A stretch of 64,000 bases of DNA, from positions 4,524,053 through 4,588,052 of the forward strand of contig NZ_CP066779.1 in NCBI RefSeq assembly GCF_016598535.1. The letters are read 5' to 3'. The DNA is from Rhodococcus sp. P-2. GTDB lineage: Bacteria > Actinomycetota > Actinomycetes > Mycobacteriales > Mycobacteriaceae. The stretch's first letter is position 1; each line of letters opens with the position of its first letter. This document shows, piece by piece, positions 8,127 to 17,035 of the stretch. The translations under genes were made by a program, and so were the position numbers. Below the pieces are notes generated by a model that was given only the letters and a program-made list of their open reading frames with translations, was not told the origin of the DNA and made no database searches.

Positions 8127-8747
8127 ATGGCCCGATACTTCGACGTTCACCCCGAAAACCCGCAGCCGCGCGCGATCAGCCAGATCGTCGAAATGCTGCG
8201 CAACGACGCGGTCATCGCCTATCCCACTGATTCCTGCTACGCCCTCGGTGCCCGAATGGACAATCACTCGGGCACCGATCGGATCCGCGAGATCCGTCAC
8301 CTGCGGTCGGATCACCACTTCACGCTGGTCTGTGCCGACTTCGCGCAGCTGGGGCACTTCGTCCACGTCACCAACTCGGCGTTTCGCGCGGTGAAAGCGG
8401 CTACCCCGGGGCAATACACGTTCATCCTTCCCGCCACGAAGGAAGTTCCGCGACGGCTGGCACATGCCAAGAAGAAGACCGTCGGGGTGCGCATTCCCAG
8501 CCACCCGGTGGTGCGTGCACTTCTGCAGGAGTTGGGTGAACCGATACTCTCCAGCACTCTTCTGCTACCCGGAGCCGAGGAACCGATGACGGACGGCTGG
8601 CAGATCAAGGAAGAACTCGACCACCAACTCGACGCCGTCATCGACTCGGGTGACTGCGGTACCGAACCGACCACGGTTGTCGACTATTCGTCCGGTGTTC
8701 CCGAGATCGTGCGCGTCGGCGCGGGAGATCCTTCCCGTTTCGAGTAG
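8127..8747 (+). CDS. YciO/Sua5/YrdC-family protein
   Basis: A 206-aa protein of the family that includes threonylcarbamoyl-AMP synthase, which makes the t6A modification of tRNA. The nucleotide-binding fold is seen from residue about 15 to 200: GVIAYPTDS-like VIAYPTDSCYALG, then RIREIRHLRSDHHFTLVCAD and PGQYTFILPATKEVPRR. Its features match the YciO branch, whose biochemical role is less certain than that of TsaC/Sua5; the single-domain length fits. It is a lone gene after the MerR gene and convergent with the AraC gene, nine bases away. Confidence 0.8.
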   Translation: MARYFDVHPENPQPRAISQIVEMLRNDAVIAYPTDSCYALGARMDNHSGTDRIREIRHLRSDHHFTLVCADFAQLGHFVHVTNSAFRAVKAATPGQYTFILPATKEVPRRLAHAKKKTVGVRIPSHPVVRALLQELGEPILSSTLLLPGAEEPMTDGWQIKEELDHQLDAVIDSGDCGTEPTTVVDYSSGVPEIVRVGAGDPSRFE

Positions 8748-8755
8748 CCGCGACG

Positions 8756-9715
8756 TCAGCTCTGCATTTTCCGAGAGCGGAAGGCTGCCGGAGAAGTCCC
8801 GAACCGTTCTTTGAACAGTCGCGAGAAGTGGCTCGCGTCGGAGAAACACCATCGGGTTGCGATCGAGGTGATCGAGCCGTTCGTTCGGCGCAATTCCTCA
8901 CGCGCCCTGGCCAAGCGCCGCGCCCGTATCGTCCCGTTGAACGTCTCGCCAGTTTGGCCGAAGACTCGCTGGACCGTCCGGGCCGAGACCGCGTGGGCGG
9001 CAGCAACAGCGGTCAACGACAACGACGGATCACTCAGGTGCCCGTCGATCCAGGCATCGATCGACAAGCGCAGCGCGACGGAACCGACAGCGTCGCCGGT
9101 TCCGATGGTTTGGCTCACCGCCCCGTCGAACAGTTCGAGGGTGGCATTTCTTGCCGCTGATATCGCAGATTCAGGAAGTTCGGCCAACGAATCGTCCAGC
9201 ATCGACAGATAGGAAACCAACAACCGTACCGACGGTGAGTCCCGATTCAGTGCGCCGCCGAAAGCCGGCCACGCTCGACCAGAGACCTCTGCCAGAGCTG
9301 AGCGAGGAATCAGCAAATTGATCGAACGAATCGCCTCCAGCACCTCGAACTCGGCCTCATTGCGCGTATCCCACAGAACCACGTCACCAGCGCCCACGAG
9401 AATCGTTTCGCCTGCCCGTGTCAGCGCTTCGCGTCCTGAACGGATTGCGATCAGCACCACCCAGTCTTCCGTGGCGTCGGATACCTGAGTTGATGTTCGC
9501 TTTCCTGAGCACGGATCACAACTGAGGTCGACGAGACCGAAGTCGTCCAGCGAGCGTCGCCCCACCGATGCGGTAAATCCCCCACATAGATCCGACCGGG
9601 ATACCTGCACATCGAGCGGAATGAATTCCTCCCGTAGACGGGACTCCCACCAGTGGCCACCCCTACCGAAAGGAATGCCCTCGGCAGCCTGCTGTTCCGA
9701 CCCGACGGTGACCAT
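8756..9715 (-). CDS. AraC-family transcriptional regulator
   Basis: A 319-aa activator-type regulator. Residues about 215-315 carry the two helix-turn-helix motifs of the AraC domain (LSLTAVAAAHAVSARTVQRVF and ITSIATRWCFSDASHFSRLFKERFG, then SPAAFR). The N-terminal 190 residues match the AraC-binding-like domain found in regulators of oxidative catabolic genes. It is divergent from the NDMA-type alcohol dehydrogenase gene, with 163 bp between the starts, so it probably controls that gene in response to an alcohol or a related substrate. The inducer is not visible in the sequence. Confidence 0.85.
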   Translation of the reverse strand: MVTVGSEQQAAEGIPFGRGGHWWESRLREEFIPLDVQVSRSDLCGGFTASVGRRSLDDFGLVDLSCDPCSGKRTSTQVSDATEDWVVLIAIRSGREALTRAGETILVGAGDVVLWDTRNEAEFEVLEAIRSINLLIPRSALAEVSGRAWPAFGGALNRDSPSVRLLVSYLSMLDDSLAELPESAISAARNATLELFDGAVSQTIGTGDAVGSVALRLSIDAWIDGHLSDPSLSLTAVAAAHAVSARTVQRVFGQTGETFNGTIRARRLARAREELRRTNGSITSIATRWCFSDASHFSRLFKERFGTSPAAFRSRKMQS

Positions 9716-9735
9716 ACCTCAGGTTATCGCATATT

Positions 9736-9756
9736 CACTTCAAGTGTCGGTGACAC
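9736..9756. promoter_or_regulatory. Possible operators between the araC-type and alcohol dehydrogenase genes
   Basis: Two small dyads overlap here: CACTT-C-AAGTG (9736-9746) and GTGTC-GGT-GACAC (9744-9756). They lie 21-41 bases upstream of the AraC gene start, where an autoregulatory or shared divergent site would be expected. No binding consensus is known to me. Confidence 0.35.
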
Positions 9757-9878
9757 GGCGCGAAAACACCAGACCGTGGCGCGCAGATGCATGACCGAGG
9801 CCCTCGACGGGAGACAGCATGTGTCCAGGAGCAGACGAGAAGACCCTGCGCCGCGAAGCACGCTCGAAGGGAATGTCG

Positions 9879-10991
9879 ATGAAGGCGAAGGCCGCAGTGC
9901 TGTGGGATCACAACACACCGTGGAGTGTCGAGGAGATCGAGCTCGCAGATCCGAAAGAACGAGAAGTCCTGATCAAAGTGGTTGCCAGCGGCATGTGCCA
10001 CTCCGACGATCATGCTGTGACCGGTGATCTGGCAGTGCCACTCCCCGTGATCGGTGGCCACGAAGGCGCGGGCATAGTCGAGAAAATCGGCCCCGGCGTG
10101 CGAGACGTCGAGGTAGGCGATCACGTCGTCCTCTCGTTCATTCCCTCGTGTGGACGCTGCCGTTGGTGTGCAGTCGGGCAGAGCAACCTCTGCGACCTCG
10201 GCGCCATTCTGATGGCCGGCGCGCAGGTCGACGGAACGTATCGCGCGGCAGCACGCGGGCACGACGTCGGAACCTTCTCGCTTCTGGGCACTTTCGGCAA
10301 CTACACGGTTGTACCGGAAGCGTCGGTGGTGAAGATCAACAAATGGATTCCCCTGGAGAAGGCCTGCCTCGTCGGCTGCGGAGTCACCACCGGTTGGGGA
10401 TCTGCCGTCAACACCGGAGAGGTCTCGCCCGGCGACTCCGTGGTCGTCGTCGGAATCGGCGGGATCGGCGGAAGTGCCATCCAGGGGGCGAAGATCGCGG
10501 GCGCGAGGCACATCGTGGCAGTCGACATCTCGCCGGACAAGAAGGCCATGGCCGAAACTCTCGGAGCGACACACTTTGCTTCGTCGATCGACGAAGCCAT
10601 GACGCTGGTCAACGAATTGACCTGGGGCGTCATGGCTGACGTCGCGATCCTGACCGTCGGGGTGGCGAGCGGCGACATGATCCAGCCGATGGTCGGGCTG
10701 ATCCGCAAGGGTGGCCGCGTAGTCCTGACAGCGGTCTCACCGATGGGTGCCACTGACACACAGTTGCACCTCGCCGAAATGACCCTGTTCCAAAAACAGC
10801 TCCGCGGAAGCCTGTTCGGCGAATGTAATCCTCGCGCCGACATCCCCCGCCTACTCAACCTCTACGAAGCCGGCCTCTTGAAGCTCGACGAAATGGTCAC
10901 CACCGAGTACCGCCTCGAAGACATCAACCAGGGCTACGACGACATGAAGTCGGGAAAGATCATGCGCGGAGTCATCATTCACGAACACTGA
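9879..10991 (+). CDS. NDMA-dependent zinc alcohol dehydrogenase (MDR superfamily)
   Basis: A 370-aa oxidoreductase expected to oxidise alcohols with a tightly bound NAD cofactor and an external acceptor, as in the actinobacterial NDMA-dependent family. The catalytic zinc ligand region GMCHSDDHA and the GGHEGAG motif are near residues 37 and 62; the structural zinc loop CGRCRWCAVGQSNLC follows at about 90. The Rossmann motif GIGGIGGSAIQGAK lies near 190. ATG 9879 starts the family-typical MKAKAAVLWDH and has GAAGGGA six bases before it. The divergent AraC gene is the likely regulator. Confidence 0.88.
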   Translation: MKAKAAVLWDHNTPWSVEEIELADPKEREVLIKVVASGMCHSDDHAVTGDLAVPLPVIGGHEGAGIVEKIGPGVRDVEVGDHVVLSFIPSCGRCRWCAVGQSNLCDLGAILMAGAQVDGTYRAAARGHDVGTFSLLGTFGNYTVVPEASVVKINKWIPLEKACLVGCGVTTGWGSAVNTGEVSPGDSVVVVGIGGIGGSAIQGAKIAGARHIVAVDISPDKKAMAETLGATHFASSIDEAMTLVNELTWGVMADVAILTVGVASGDMIQPMVGLIRKGGRVVLTAVSPMGATDTQLHLAEMTLFQKQLRGSLFGECNPRADIPRLLNLYEAGLLKLDEMVTTEYRLEDINQGYDDMKSGKIMRGVIIHEH

Positions 10992-11004
10992 TCATCGATC
11001 GGCG

Positions 11005-11046
11005 CACCTGTCACGGCGTGACTCTCCACACCTGTCACGGCGTGAC
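11005..11046. repeat. 18-bp direct repeat at the end of the alkylsulfatase gene
   Basis: CACCTGTCACGGCGTGAC occurs twice with a 24-bp period (11005-11022 and 11029-11046). The second copy contains the alkylsulfatase stop codon, so the repeat looks like a small tandem duplication of the gene end. Each unit carries the near-palindrome TCACGGCGTGA. Confidence 0.8.
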
Positions 11047-12948
11047 GATATCGAACCACAGGTCGAAGTCCTCCAGCAGCGAGATGAACGTCTCCAGTTC
11101 AGACTGATCTCCCACAGCTTTTGCCGTTCCGGCCTTGATGGATTCGGTGAGCGAGGTCGTTCCGAGATACACCTCGTTGAACACGGCACGGGTCAAGGTC
11201 AGAGTCAGGGCGGCCGAAGCATCTGCCTTGTCCGTGTCGTAGTTCAGCACGCCGTTGCGCACTGTGACCAGGACGTTGTCCGCAGTGTCCGACAACACGA
11301 ATCGCAACGACAGGTCGACGTCGGCAGCTTTGGGACCGTCGAGGCGAACTGCCCAGAAGTCCAGCATCTGCTCGAGTGGCATCACCGCGACAACGGCCGG
11401 GCCGGTGGGGTTGTTGGACGGCATCGGCGCCAGCGGATGCCGCAGTTCCATCGCTCCGACCAGGTAGAAGTTGCGCCACGTACCGTTCTCGGCTTGGTAG
11501 CCGAGTTGTTCGTACGTGTCCGCCAACAACTCTCGCGCTTTCTGGTTACTCGGATCGGCGAACACCAGATGGTTCACCAGCTCCGCTGCCCAGCGGTAGT
11601 CGCCGTCGTCGAACGCCTGCTTACCCTTGGTCAGAAGCGCGTCCGGCCCGCCGACGGCTTCGACGTAGCGTTTGCCGTTCTCCACCGGCGGATGAGGATT
11701 CAGGTGAGCGGGAACGCCGTCGAACCAACCGAGATAGAAGGTGTAGATCGCTTTGACGTTGTGACTGAGCGAGCCGTAGTACCCGCGGTTGTACCACTGC
11801 TTTCCGATAGCGTCGGGAACCTCGATCTGGTCGGCAATCTCTACCGGTGTCAGCCCCTTGTTGGCAAGGCGCAACGTCTGGTCGTGGAGATACTTGTACA
11901 GGTCTGCCTGATCCGACATGAGCTTCAATATCTTGCCGTTGCCCCACGTAGGCCAATGATGCTGCGCGAAAATGATTTCGACGTCGGGGAACAGCTCCAT
12001 CGCCAGGCGGACGTAGTGCGACCAGGCCTTGGCATCGCGAGTCTTGGCGCCGCGCAACGTGTACAGATTGTGCATCGTGTGCGTGACGTCCTCAGCCGAA
12101 CCGAGCGCTTTGAAATCAGGCAGGTAGAACAGCATTTCGGACGGAGCTTCGGTTCCCGGCGCAAGCATGAAGGTCACTCGCACGCCGTCGATCACTTCTT
12201 CGTGTACCGGTTCGGTAATGATGTCGGTCGGCACGGCGAACGTCGACGTGCCGTGCGAGGTGGACAATCCGAGACCACCGGATACCTGCCCCTGTGGACC
12301 CGGGCGCAGGAACGATCCGTACATGTACATTCCGCGACGGGTCATCGCCGTGCCGGCAAGTACGTTCTCGGAAATCGCTTCCTCCGTGAAACTGTCCGGT
12401 GCATAGACTTTGACGGCACCGGACTCGATCTCTTCGTCGGTGACAAATCCTTTGACTCCGCCGAAGTGATCGCCGTGGGAGTGAGTGAAGATGATTGCCT
12501 TGACCGGAACTTTGGGGCGGTGCTGGTAGTACAGCTCCAGCGCAAGAGCGGCTGTTTCCGCGGACATCAGGGTGTCACCGATGATCAACCCGGTATCACC
12601 CTCGATGATCGTGGTGTTCGACAAGTCCTGTCCGATCACCTGGTACAGACGATCGGCGAGCTTGAAGAGACCGCCGCCCTTTCCCATCAAGGTGGCTTGG
12701 CGCCACAGACTCGGGTTGACGGTGTCCGGAGCGTCGCCGTCGGCGAATCCGTAAGCGTCGTACGAGAAGATGAACTGCCCTTTGTCGCCCTTGACCAACC
12801 CACCGTCGATGAGCGGCGCCACCAGACCTCGTGAAATCAACTCGAAGTCGAAAGTGTCGTCGAAAGGGAGGTCACGGAGAACCTGGGCATTTGCCAGCCG
12901 AGTCGCTTCGGTTGCGGGCTTGGGGTCGAGTTCGGACGGTGTAGTCAT
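11035..12948 (-). CDS. Alkylsulfatase, SdsA1/BDS1-type metallo-beta-lactamase fold
   Basis: A 637-aa enzyme predicted to cut sulfate from primary alkyl sulfates such as dodecyl sulfate, freeing the alcohol. The zinc-binding motif THSHGDH is at residues 155-161, with further ligand regions at APGTEAPSEM and FAQHHWPTWG. A dimerisation segment (RYVEAVGGPDALLTKGKQAF) and a C-terminal SCP2-like domain (about 520-637) complete the family plan. It has no signal peptide, unlike the secreted Pseudomonas enzyme, so it probably acts inside the cell. It is convergent with the alcohol dehydrogenase gene; the alcohol it releases could be a substrate for that enzyme, though this is only suggested by adjacency. 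Confidence 0.88.
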   Translation of the reverse strand: MTTPSELDPKPATEATRLANAQVLRDLPFDDTFDFELISRGLVAPLIDGGLVKGDKGQFIFSYDAYGFADGDAPDTVNPSLWRQATLMGKGGGLFKLADRLYQVIGQDLSNTTIIEGDTGLIIGDTLMSAETAALALELYYQHRPKVPVKAIIFTHSHGDHFGGVKGFVTDEEIESGAVKVYAPDSFTEEAISENVLAGTAMTRRGMYMYGSFLRPGPQGQVSGGLGLSTSHGTSTFAVPTDIITEPVHEEVIDGVRVTFMLAPGTEAPSEMLFYLPDFKALGSAEDVTHTMHNLYTLRGAKTRDAKAWSHYVRLAMELFPDVEIIFAQHHWPTWGNGKILKLMSDQADLYKYLHDQTLRLANKGLTPVEIADQIEVPDAIGKQWYNRGYYGSLSHNVKAIYTFYLGWFDGVPAHLNPHPPVENGKRYVEAVGGPDALLTKGKQAFDDGDYRWAAELVNHLVFADPSNQKARELLADTYEQLGYQAENGTWRNFYLVGAMELRHPLAPMPSNNPTGPAVVAVMPLEQMLDFWAVRLDGPKAADVDLSLRFVLSDTADNVLVTVRNGVLNYDTDKADASAALTLTLTRAVFNEVYLGTTSLTESIKAGTAKAVGDQSELETFISLLEDFDLWFDIVTP

Positions 12949-13047
12949 CTTCTCTTACGCTCCTCGGGAACTCGCGGTGACCTGTGTCGGGATACCGGTT
13001 CATCCTCGATCCCCACGCAGGCCTCGCGCATCACCCGGAAGGGATGA

Positions 13048-13611
13048 TCAGGTGGTCCGCCCAGCGATCAACAACGCAGCGACGAACTCACGGACCAACG
13101 TCCGCTCGTCGTTCTCGTCCGCCCCCGGCACCATGAGCAGCGAGAGGATCACTCGCACGATCCAGCGTGCCCGCGACGCTGTGTCTGCGCCGATTTCACC
13201 GAGCATCGCGACGCCCAGTCCGTTGATGACGTCGGATGAATTGGCAAGTTCACCGGCAAGACTCGCATCGCCCGGGGTGAACCATGCAGCCAGCGTCGGA
13301 GTCTTGCGCACCGCGGATACTGCAGTGAGCATCGCCGTTTCGAGACGTTCGCTCGGATCATCGATGGTCGCCACCGATTCCGCGATCGCAGTTCCCAACC
13401 TGCGCGCTTCGCGGTGAACGAACGCGATGTGAAGAGCCTGGCGATTCTCGAAATACCGATACAGGGTGGCCCGGGAACATCCTGCAGCAGAGGCTATCTC
13501 CGCCATACCGACAGCGTTGACGCCTTTCTCGACGAACAATTGTGCCGCGCTGTCGAGGATCTTCTCGGCTGCCGCCAAGGCGCGACCCTCACCGAGCCAG
13601 TCGTTGCTCAC
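13048..13611 (-). CDS. TetR-family repressor coupled to the P450 gene
   Basis: A 187-aa regulator. Residues about 15-60 form the TetR DNA-binding domain (AAQLFVEKGVNAVGMAEIASAAGCSRATLYRYFENRQAL). The rest is the ligand-binding helical domain. I place the start at GTG 13611 because this codon overlaps the P450 stop (GTGA, 4 bp) and the longer open frame upstream has no TetR features. The arrangement indicates translation coupled to the P450 gene. The dyad at 14854-14877 in the P450 promoter is the likely operator, giving feedback control. The ligand is unknown. Confidence 0.82.
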   Translation of the reverse strand: MSNDWLGEGRALAAAEKILDSAAQLFVEKGVNAVGMAEIASAAGCSRATLYRYFENRQALHIAFVHREARRLGTAIAESVATIDDPSERLETAMLTAVSAVRKTPTLAAWFTPGDASLAGELANSSDVINGLGVAMLGEIGADTASRARWIVRVILSLLMVPGADENDERTLVREFVAALLIAGRTT

Positions 13612-14843
13612 GGCCGAGTCACCGACATCGGAGCCGTGAGGGGACGGCGCACGTAGTTGCCCGGCGCGTACTGCATCGCGTCGATGTCGACATGGAAGTC
13701 GGGGATCCGGGAAAGCAACTCTTCCAACGCAACTCGTGCCTGCATTCGAGCTGCCGATGCTCCCAGACAATGGTGGGCGCCATGACTGAAAGTGAGAATT
13801 TTCTGCGGTCGACGCACTACGTTCAACTCCGCCGCGTCAGGTCCGTACTTGTCAGGATCACGATTGGCCGCACCGTACATGAGCAGAACTTTACGTCCCA
13901 CCGGAATCACTTTGCCACCCAAGGCCACATCTCGCGTCGTCGTTCGCGCCAAACCTTGGACAGGCGAGGTGAGTCGAAGCAGTTCTTCGACCGCGTCGGA
14001 AATCAATGCAGGATCATCCAGCAGGATCTGACGCTGGTCGAGCCGCTCGGTCAACATAGCCACCGATCCGCCCAACATTCCTGTTGTCGTGTCGTTTCCC
14101 CCGGCCACCATGGTGAAGGCGAAGCCGAGAATCGACAACAGGCCGGACATGTCGCCGTCTTCACCGAGCCCAGCGGCGAGTAGATGGGAAATCGTGTCGT
14201 CGCCCGGTTCAACCTTGCGGCGTTCGATCAGCGAAGCGAAGTACATCATCAACTCGCCGGTGGCGGCCTGCGCCGTCGTCGCTGCTGCGGCCACACCACC
14301 GGCCGAATTGGCAGCAACAATGGCCTCGGTCCAGCCGTCGAACTGATCCCGGTCCGCTTCCGGCACTCCCAGATAGTGCGCGACAACCATCGACGGCAAC
14401 GGCTTGAAGAGCTCGACGACGATATCGCCGCTACCTCGCGCTTTCAACGCCTCGATACGTTCGACGACAAAGTCGCGGACCATCGGCTCGACCGCCGATA
14501 CCTGACGCGGCGTGAAGCCCTTCGACACCATGCGCCGGAACTCCGACTGCACGGGCGGATCCTGCATCACGAACGGCGGATTGTCCTGCATCCCGATCTG
14601 CTCGAGCTCACCGTAGACAGTGGTCAATCCCTTTGCCGACGAGTACGTCTCGTAATCACGAGCGGCGTTGTAGACGTCTTCGTGACGGGTGAGCACCCAG
14701 TAGTCGTCCTGCGGCGAGGCTTCCGGCACCACGTTGTGCACCGGGTCGTTCTCGCGCAATGCGTCGTACATGGCCCACGGCGAACGCCAGGACTCCCCGG
14801 TGGAAGGAACAAACCGTGGCGAATGTGACACAGAGGTTGTCAT
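13608..14843 (-). CDS. Cytochrome P450
   Basis: A 411-aa soluble bacterial P450 that would hydroxylate an organic substrate using electrons from a ferredoxin. The oxygen-activating I-helix motif AGGND (about residues 247-251, followed by TTT), the ExxR motif EELLR (286-290) and the haem loop FSHGAHHCLG with the ligand cysteine at about 359 are all present. No ferredoxin or reductase gene is next to it, so it must borrow partners. ATG 14843 is chosen over 14861 because a possible promoter (TTGACA, 17 bp, CATAGT) puts the transcript start close to it. TetR overlaps its 3' end. The substrate cannot be predicted with confidence. Confidence 0.87.
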   Translation of the reverse strand: MTTSVSHSPRFVPSTGESWRSPWAMYDALRENDPVHNVVPEASPQDDYWVLTRHEDVYNAARDYETYSSAKGLTTVYGELEQIGMQDNPPFVMQDPPVQSEFRRMVSKGFTPRQVSAVEPMVRDFVVERIEALKARGSGDIVVELFKPLPSMVVAHYLGVPEADRDQFDGWTEAIVAANSAGGVAAAATTAQAATGELMMYFASLIERRKVEPGDDTISHLLAAGLGEDGDMSGLLSILGFAFTMVAGGNDTTTGMLGGSVAMLTERLDQRQILLDDPALISDAVEELLRLTSPVQGLARTTTRDVALGGKVIPVGRKVLLMYGAANRDPDKYGPDAAELNVVRRPQKILTFSHGAHHCLGASAARMQARVALEELLSRIPDFHVDIDAMQYAPGNYVRRPLTAPMSVTRP

Positions 14844-14853
14844 GACTCGACTA

Positions 14854-14877
14854 TGAGACATATTGATAGATGTGTCA
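14854..14877. promoter_or_regulatory. Probable TetR operator in the P450 promoter
   Basis: On the minus strand TGACACAT and ATGTCTCA flank 8 bases, a dyad with 7 of 8 matched positions. It begins within the -35 element TTGACA (14877-14872 on the minus strand) and covers the spacer up to the possible -10 CATAGT. Binding here would block transcription of the P450-TetR operon. Confidence 0.5.
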
Positions 14878-14956
14878 ACGTTCGACGTTGAATATTTCTG
14901 CGATCAATATCGAGTAACCCACCTCCACGCAGAGCACTATCGTGTGTCGAGTGATC

Positions 14957-15796
14957 ATGGATCCGAAGAACCACCCGAACAGTTCTGACACCGGACGCCG
15001 CGCCGTGGTTGCGGTCCTACTCCCCCGCGAGCACCTCCCTTTCATCAGGGACTGGTGCCTGCACCACATCGAGCAGGGCTGGGAGGTCGTTCTCTACGAC
15101 AACACCGGTTCCGTCGGGTCCACCCGCAAGACAAGCGCATTCAGTCTCAATCGCTGGCACGGCCGCAGCGAGGACAAAAGAGGCAACTCCTACGGCGCCT
15201 TCACACGATCGATGTCGGACACCGAAGTTCAGGTCGCATTCCGCAATGAACTGCACGACCTTCCGGTGACGATCGTCGACTGGCAACCGCGCGACGCGGA
15301 CGGTCGGATCGTGCACGGGCAGGTAGAGGCCTACGTCGACTACGTGGGTCGATACCGCGACACTGTCGAGTGGGCAGCATTCATCGACGCCGACGAATAC
15401 CTCGAGCACGCACCAGGATTGAACTGGGAGGTTCTACTTGGCGGCGTTACTCAGGCGGGTTCGCACCGCGTCGTTCTCGATGCCCTGGTCTACGAATCCA
15501 GGTGGACGCGCGACGGGCAACTGCGAGACGTCGAGACATTGAAATGCCTTGGCCTGCAAAGCCACGGCTGCAAGAACATCGTGAGATTGTCGGAGATTCT
15601 GCGAGCGGACGTCCACTGGGCCTGGAAGACAACCGAACCCGACACCTTCGTGCGGCCGGACAGATCGCTCTACTACTTCCGCCACTATCGCGGCTCGGAA
15701 GCGACACTCGACTTCACGCCGGTGCCGAACTTCGGACCTCAGGTCCACGAAGAAGGCGTGTATGTTCCGGCAACAATCGACGTATCACAAAAATGA
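14957..15796 (+). CDS. Glycosyltransferase, GT2/GT92-like
   Basis: A 279-aa protein with the order of motifs seen in the DUF23/GT92 and related GT-A families: VAVLLPREHLPFIRDWCLHH near the N-terminus, then GWEVVLYDNTG, and the metal-binding FIDADEYLE at about residue 145. Later it has YFRHYRG. It would transfer a sugar from a nucleotide donor; acceptor and product are unknown. There is no signal peptide, so it acts in the cytoplasm. ATG 14957 is more likely than 14942. It is a single gene followed by a hairpin at 15838-15881. Confidence 0.65.
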   Translation: MDPKNHPNSSDTGRRAVVAVLLPREHLPFIRDWCLHHIEQGWEVVLYDNTGSVGSTRKTSAFSLNRWHGRSEDKRGNSYGAFTRSMSDTEVQVAFRNELHDLPVTIVDWQPRDADGRIVHGQVEAYVDYVGRYRDTVEWAAFIDADEYLEHAPGLNWEVLLGGVTQAGSHRVVLDALVYESRWTRDGQLRDVETLKCLGLQSHGCKNIVRLSEILRADVHWAWKTTEPDTFVRPDRSLYYFRHYRGSEATLDFTPVPNFGPQVHEEGVYVPATIDVSQK

Positions 15797-15837
15797 ATGT
15801 GCCTGCAAGGCACAGGTATTCATGTTCGAATAAACCT

Positions 15838-15881
15838 CCGGCCCGCGTCCACGAAGGCAATGCCTTCAGAATGCGGGCCGG
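15838..15881. terminator. Hairpin between convergent genes
   Basis: GGCCCGC and GCGGGCC form an outer stem, with GAAGGCA and TGCCTTC-type arms inside. It lies between the glycosyltransferase and the 52-aa peptide gene, which face each other, so it may stop transcription from both sides. Confidence 0.5.
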
Positions 15882-15909
15882 GGGCCGTTAATCCGGTTCA
15901 GCGAAGCAA

Positions 15910-16068
15910 TCAAGCCTTCGGCTGCGAGCTTCCTGCGCCACCGATTGCGCCGAGAAGACCAGCAACTGCGCCGATGCCGACGAGAACGCCGCCCAGGCCT
16001 GCAATGATCTTCTGGAAGTCGCCGAGAGTTGCGAGGTCCGTCTTGCTGCTGCCAGTGGTGAATGCCAT
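15910..16068 (-). CDS. 52-aa hydrophobic peptide without signal sequence, possible mycomembrane channel peptide
   Basis: GAGGAG six bases before ATG 16068 makes this short gene convincing. The product has a polar N-terminus (MAFTTGSSKTDLATLGDF), one long glycine-rich hydrophobic helix (residues about 20-45, IIAGLGGVLVGIGAVAGLLG pattern) and a polar tail ending SSQPKA. There is no cleavable signal. Corynebacterial channel peptides of the PorA/PorH group are also short, helical and signal-less, but no sequence match can be claimed. A membrane toxin or a small regulatory membrane peptide are other options. The frame is open upstream to 16308 but those codons look random. Confidence 0.65.
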   Translation of the reverse strand: MAFTTGSSKTDLATLGDFQKIIAGLGGVLVGIGAVAGLLGAIGGAGSSQPKA

Positions 16069-16273
16069 GTCTAGCTCCTCATCATGGAATGTGTACGCGG
16101 TCCGCGCGCCCGGTATGTAACGGCGCTCACAATATACGTAAGACAGCCGAAATTTGAAGCGGTGCCGCCGAGTGGGACGTAACTCACATCTCATCCAGCG
16201 GGAACCCACGAGTAACAATGCGCGATTCGGACAACGCTTCGGGAACCGTTGAATGACGAGCAGGAGAACAGCA

Positions 16274-17035
16274 GTGGGCAAGTTGGATGGAAAAGTGGCC
16301 CTGATCACTGGCGCAGGGCAAGGCGTCGGTCAGGGAGTCGCGTTGGCACTCGCCAAGGAAGGCGCTCACATCGCGGTCGCGGGTCGCACCGAGTCGAAAC
16401 TCGTCGTCACATGTAACGAGATCACCGAACGTGGCGGTCGTGCCGAGCCGGTGCTCATGGATATCGCCGACGCGGATTCCATCACCTCCGCCGTGGCGCG
16501 GACGGTGGAACTGTTCGGCGGCGTCGACATCCTGATCAACAACGCCAGCCTCAACCCACTCGGCAACATCCTCGACATCACTCCGGAGCGCCTTGCCGAC
16601 GGATTGACTTCCGGTCCCGTCGCGACGCTGCGAACAATGCAAGCCTGCTACCCGTTCATGAAGGAGCGCGGCGGCGGGGCGATCATCAACATGGTCAGTT
16701 CCGTGGCCGTCCGCTGGGATGCTGCCGGCTACGGCGGATACGCGGCGGTGAAGGAGTCCGTCCGAGCCCTCAGTCGCGCGGCAGCGTGCGAATGGGGCGT
16801 CGACGGGATCCGCGTCAACGCGGTCGCTCCACACGCGTCGTCACCGGGGTTACAGCGTTGGGCAGATGCGCGTCCGGAAGAGGCTGCCGCTTTTGTTGCC
16901 GGGATTCCGCTCCGCAGGATCGGGGACTGCGAGACGGACATCGGCACCGCGGTGGCTTTCCTGGTCGGCCCGGATGCCGCTTATCTGACGGGAGCAACAA
17001 TTCCGCTCGACGGCGGTCAGTCGCGCTGGGGCTGA
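16274..17035 (+). CDS. Short-chain dehydrogenase/reductase (SDR)
   Basis: A 253-aa NAD(P)-dependent oxidoreductase. The cofactor motif TGAGQGVGQG is at residues 12-21, NNAS at about 87, the catalytic Ser in MVSSVAV, and YAAVK (Tyr and Lys) at about 155-159. The C-terminal region ends with the usual TGATIPLDGGQ. GTG 16274 is the start because AGGAG lies seven bases before it. The substrate is unknown; members of this family act on alcohols, steroids and acyl groups. The gene overlaps the convergent small membrane protein gene by 19 bp. Confidence 0.87.
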   Translation: MGKLDGKVALITGAGQGVGQGVALALAKEGAHIAVAGRTESKLVVTCNEITERGGRAEPVLMDIADADSITSAVARTVELFGGVDILINNASLNPLGNILDITPERLADGLTSGPVATLRTMQACYPFMKERGGGAIINMVSSVAVRWDAAGYGGYAAVKESVRALSRAAACEWGVDGIRVNAVAPHASSPGLQRWADARPEEAAAFVAGIPLRRIGDCETDIGTAVAFLVGPDAAYLTGATIPLDGGQSRWG

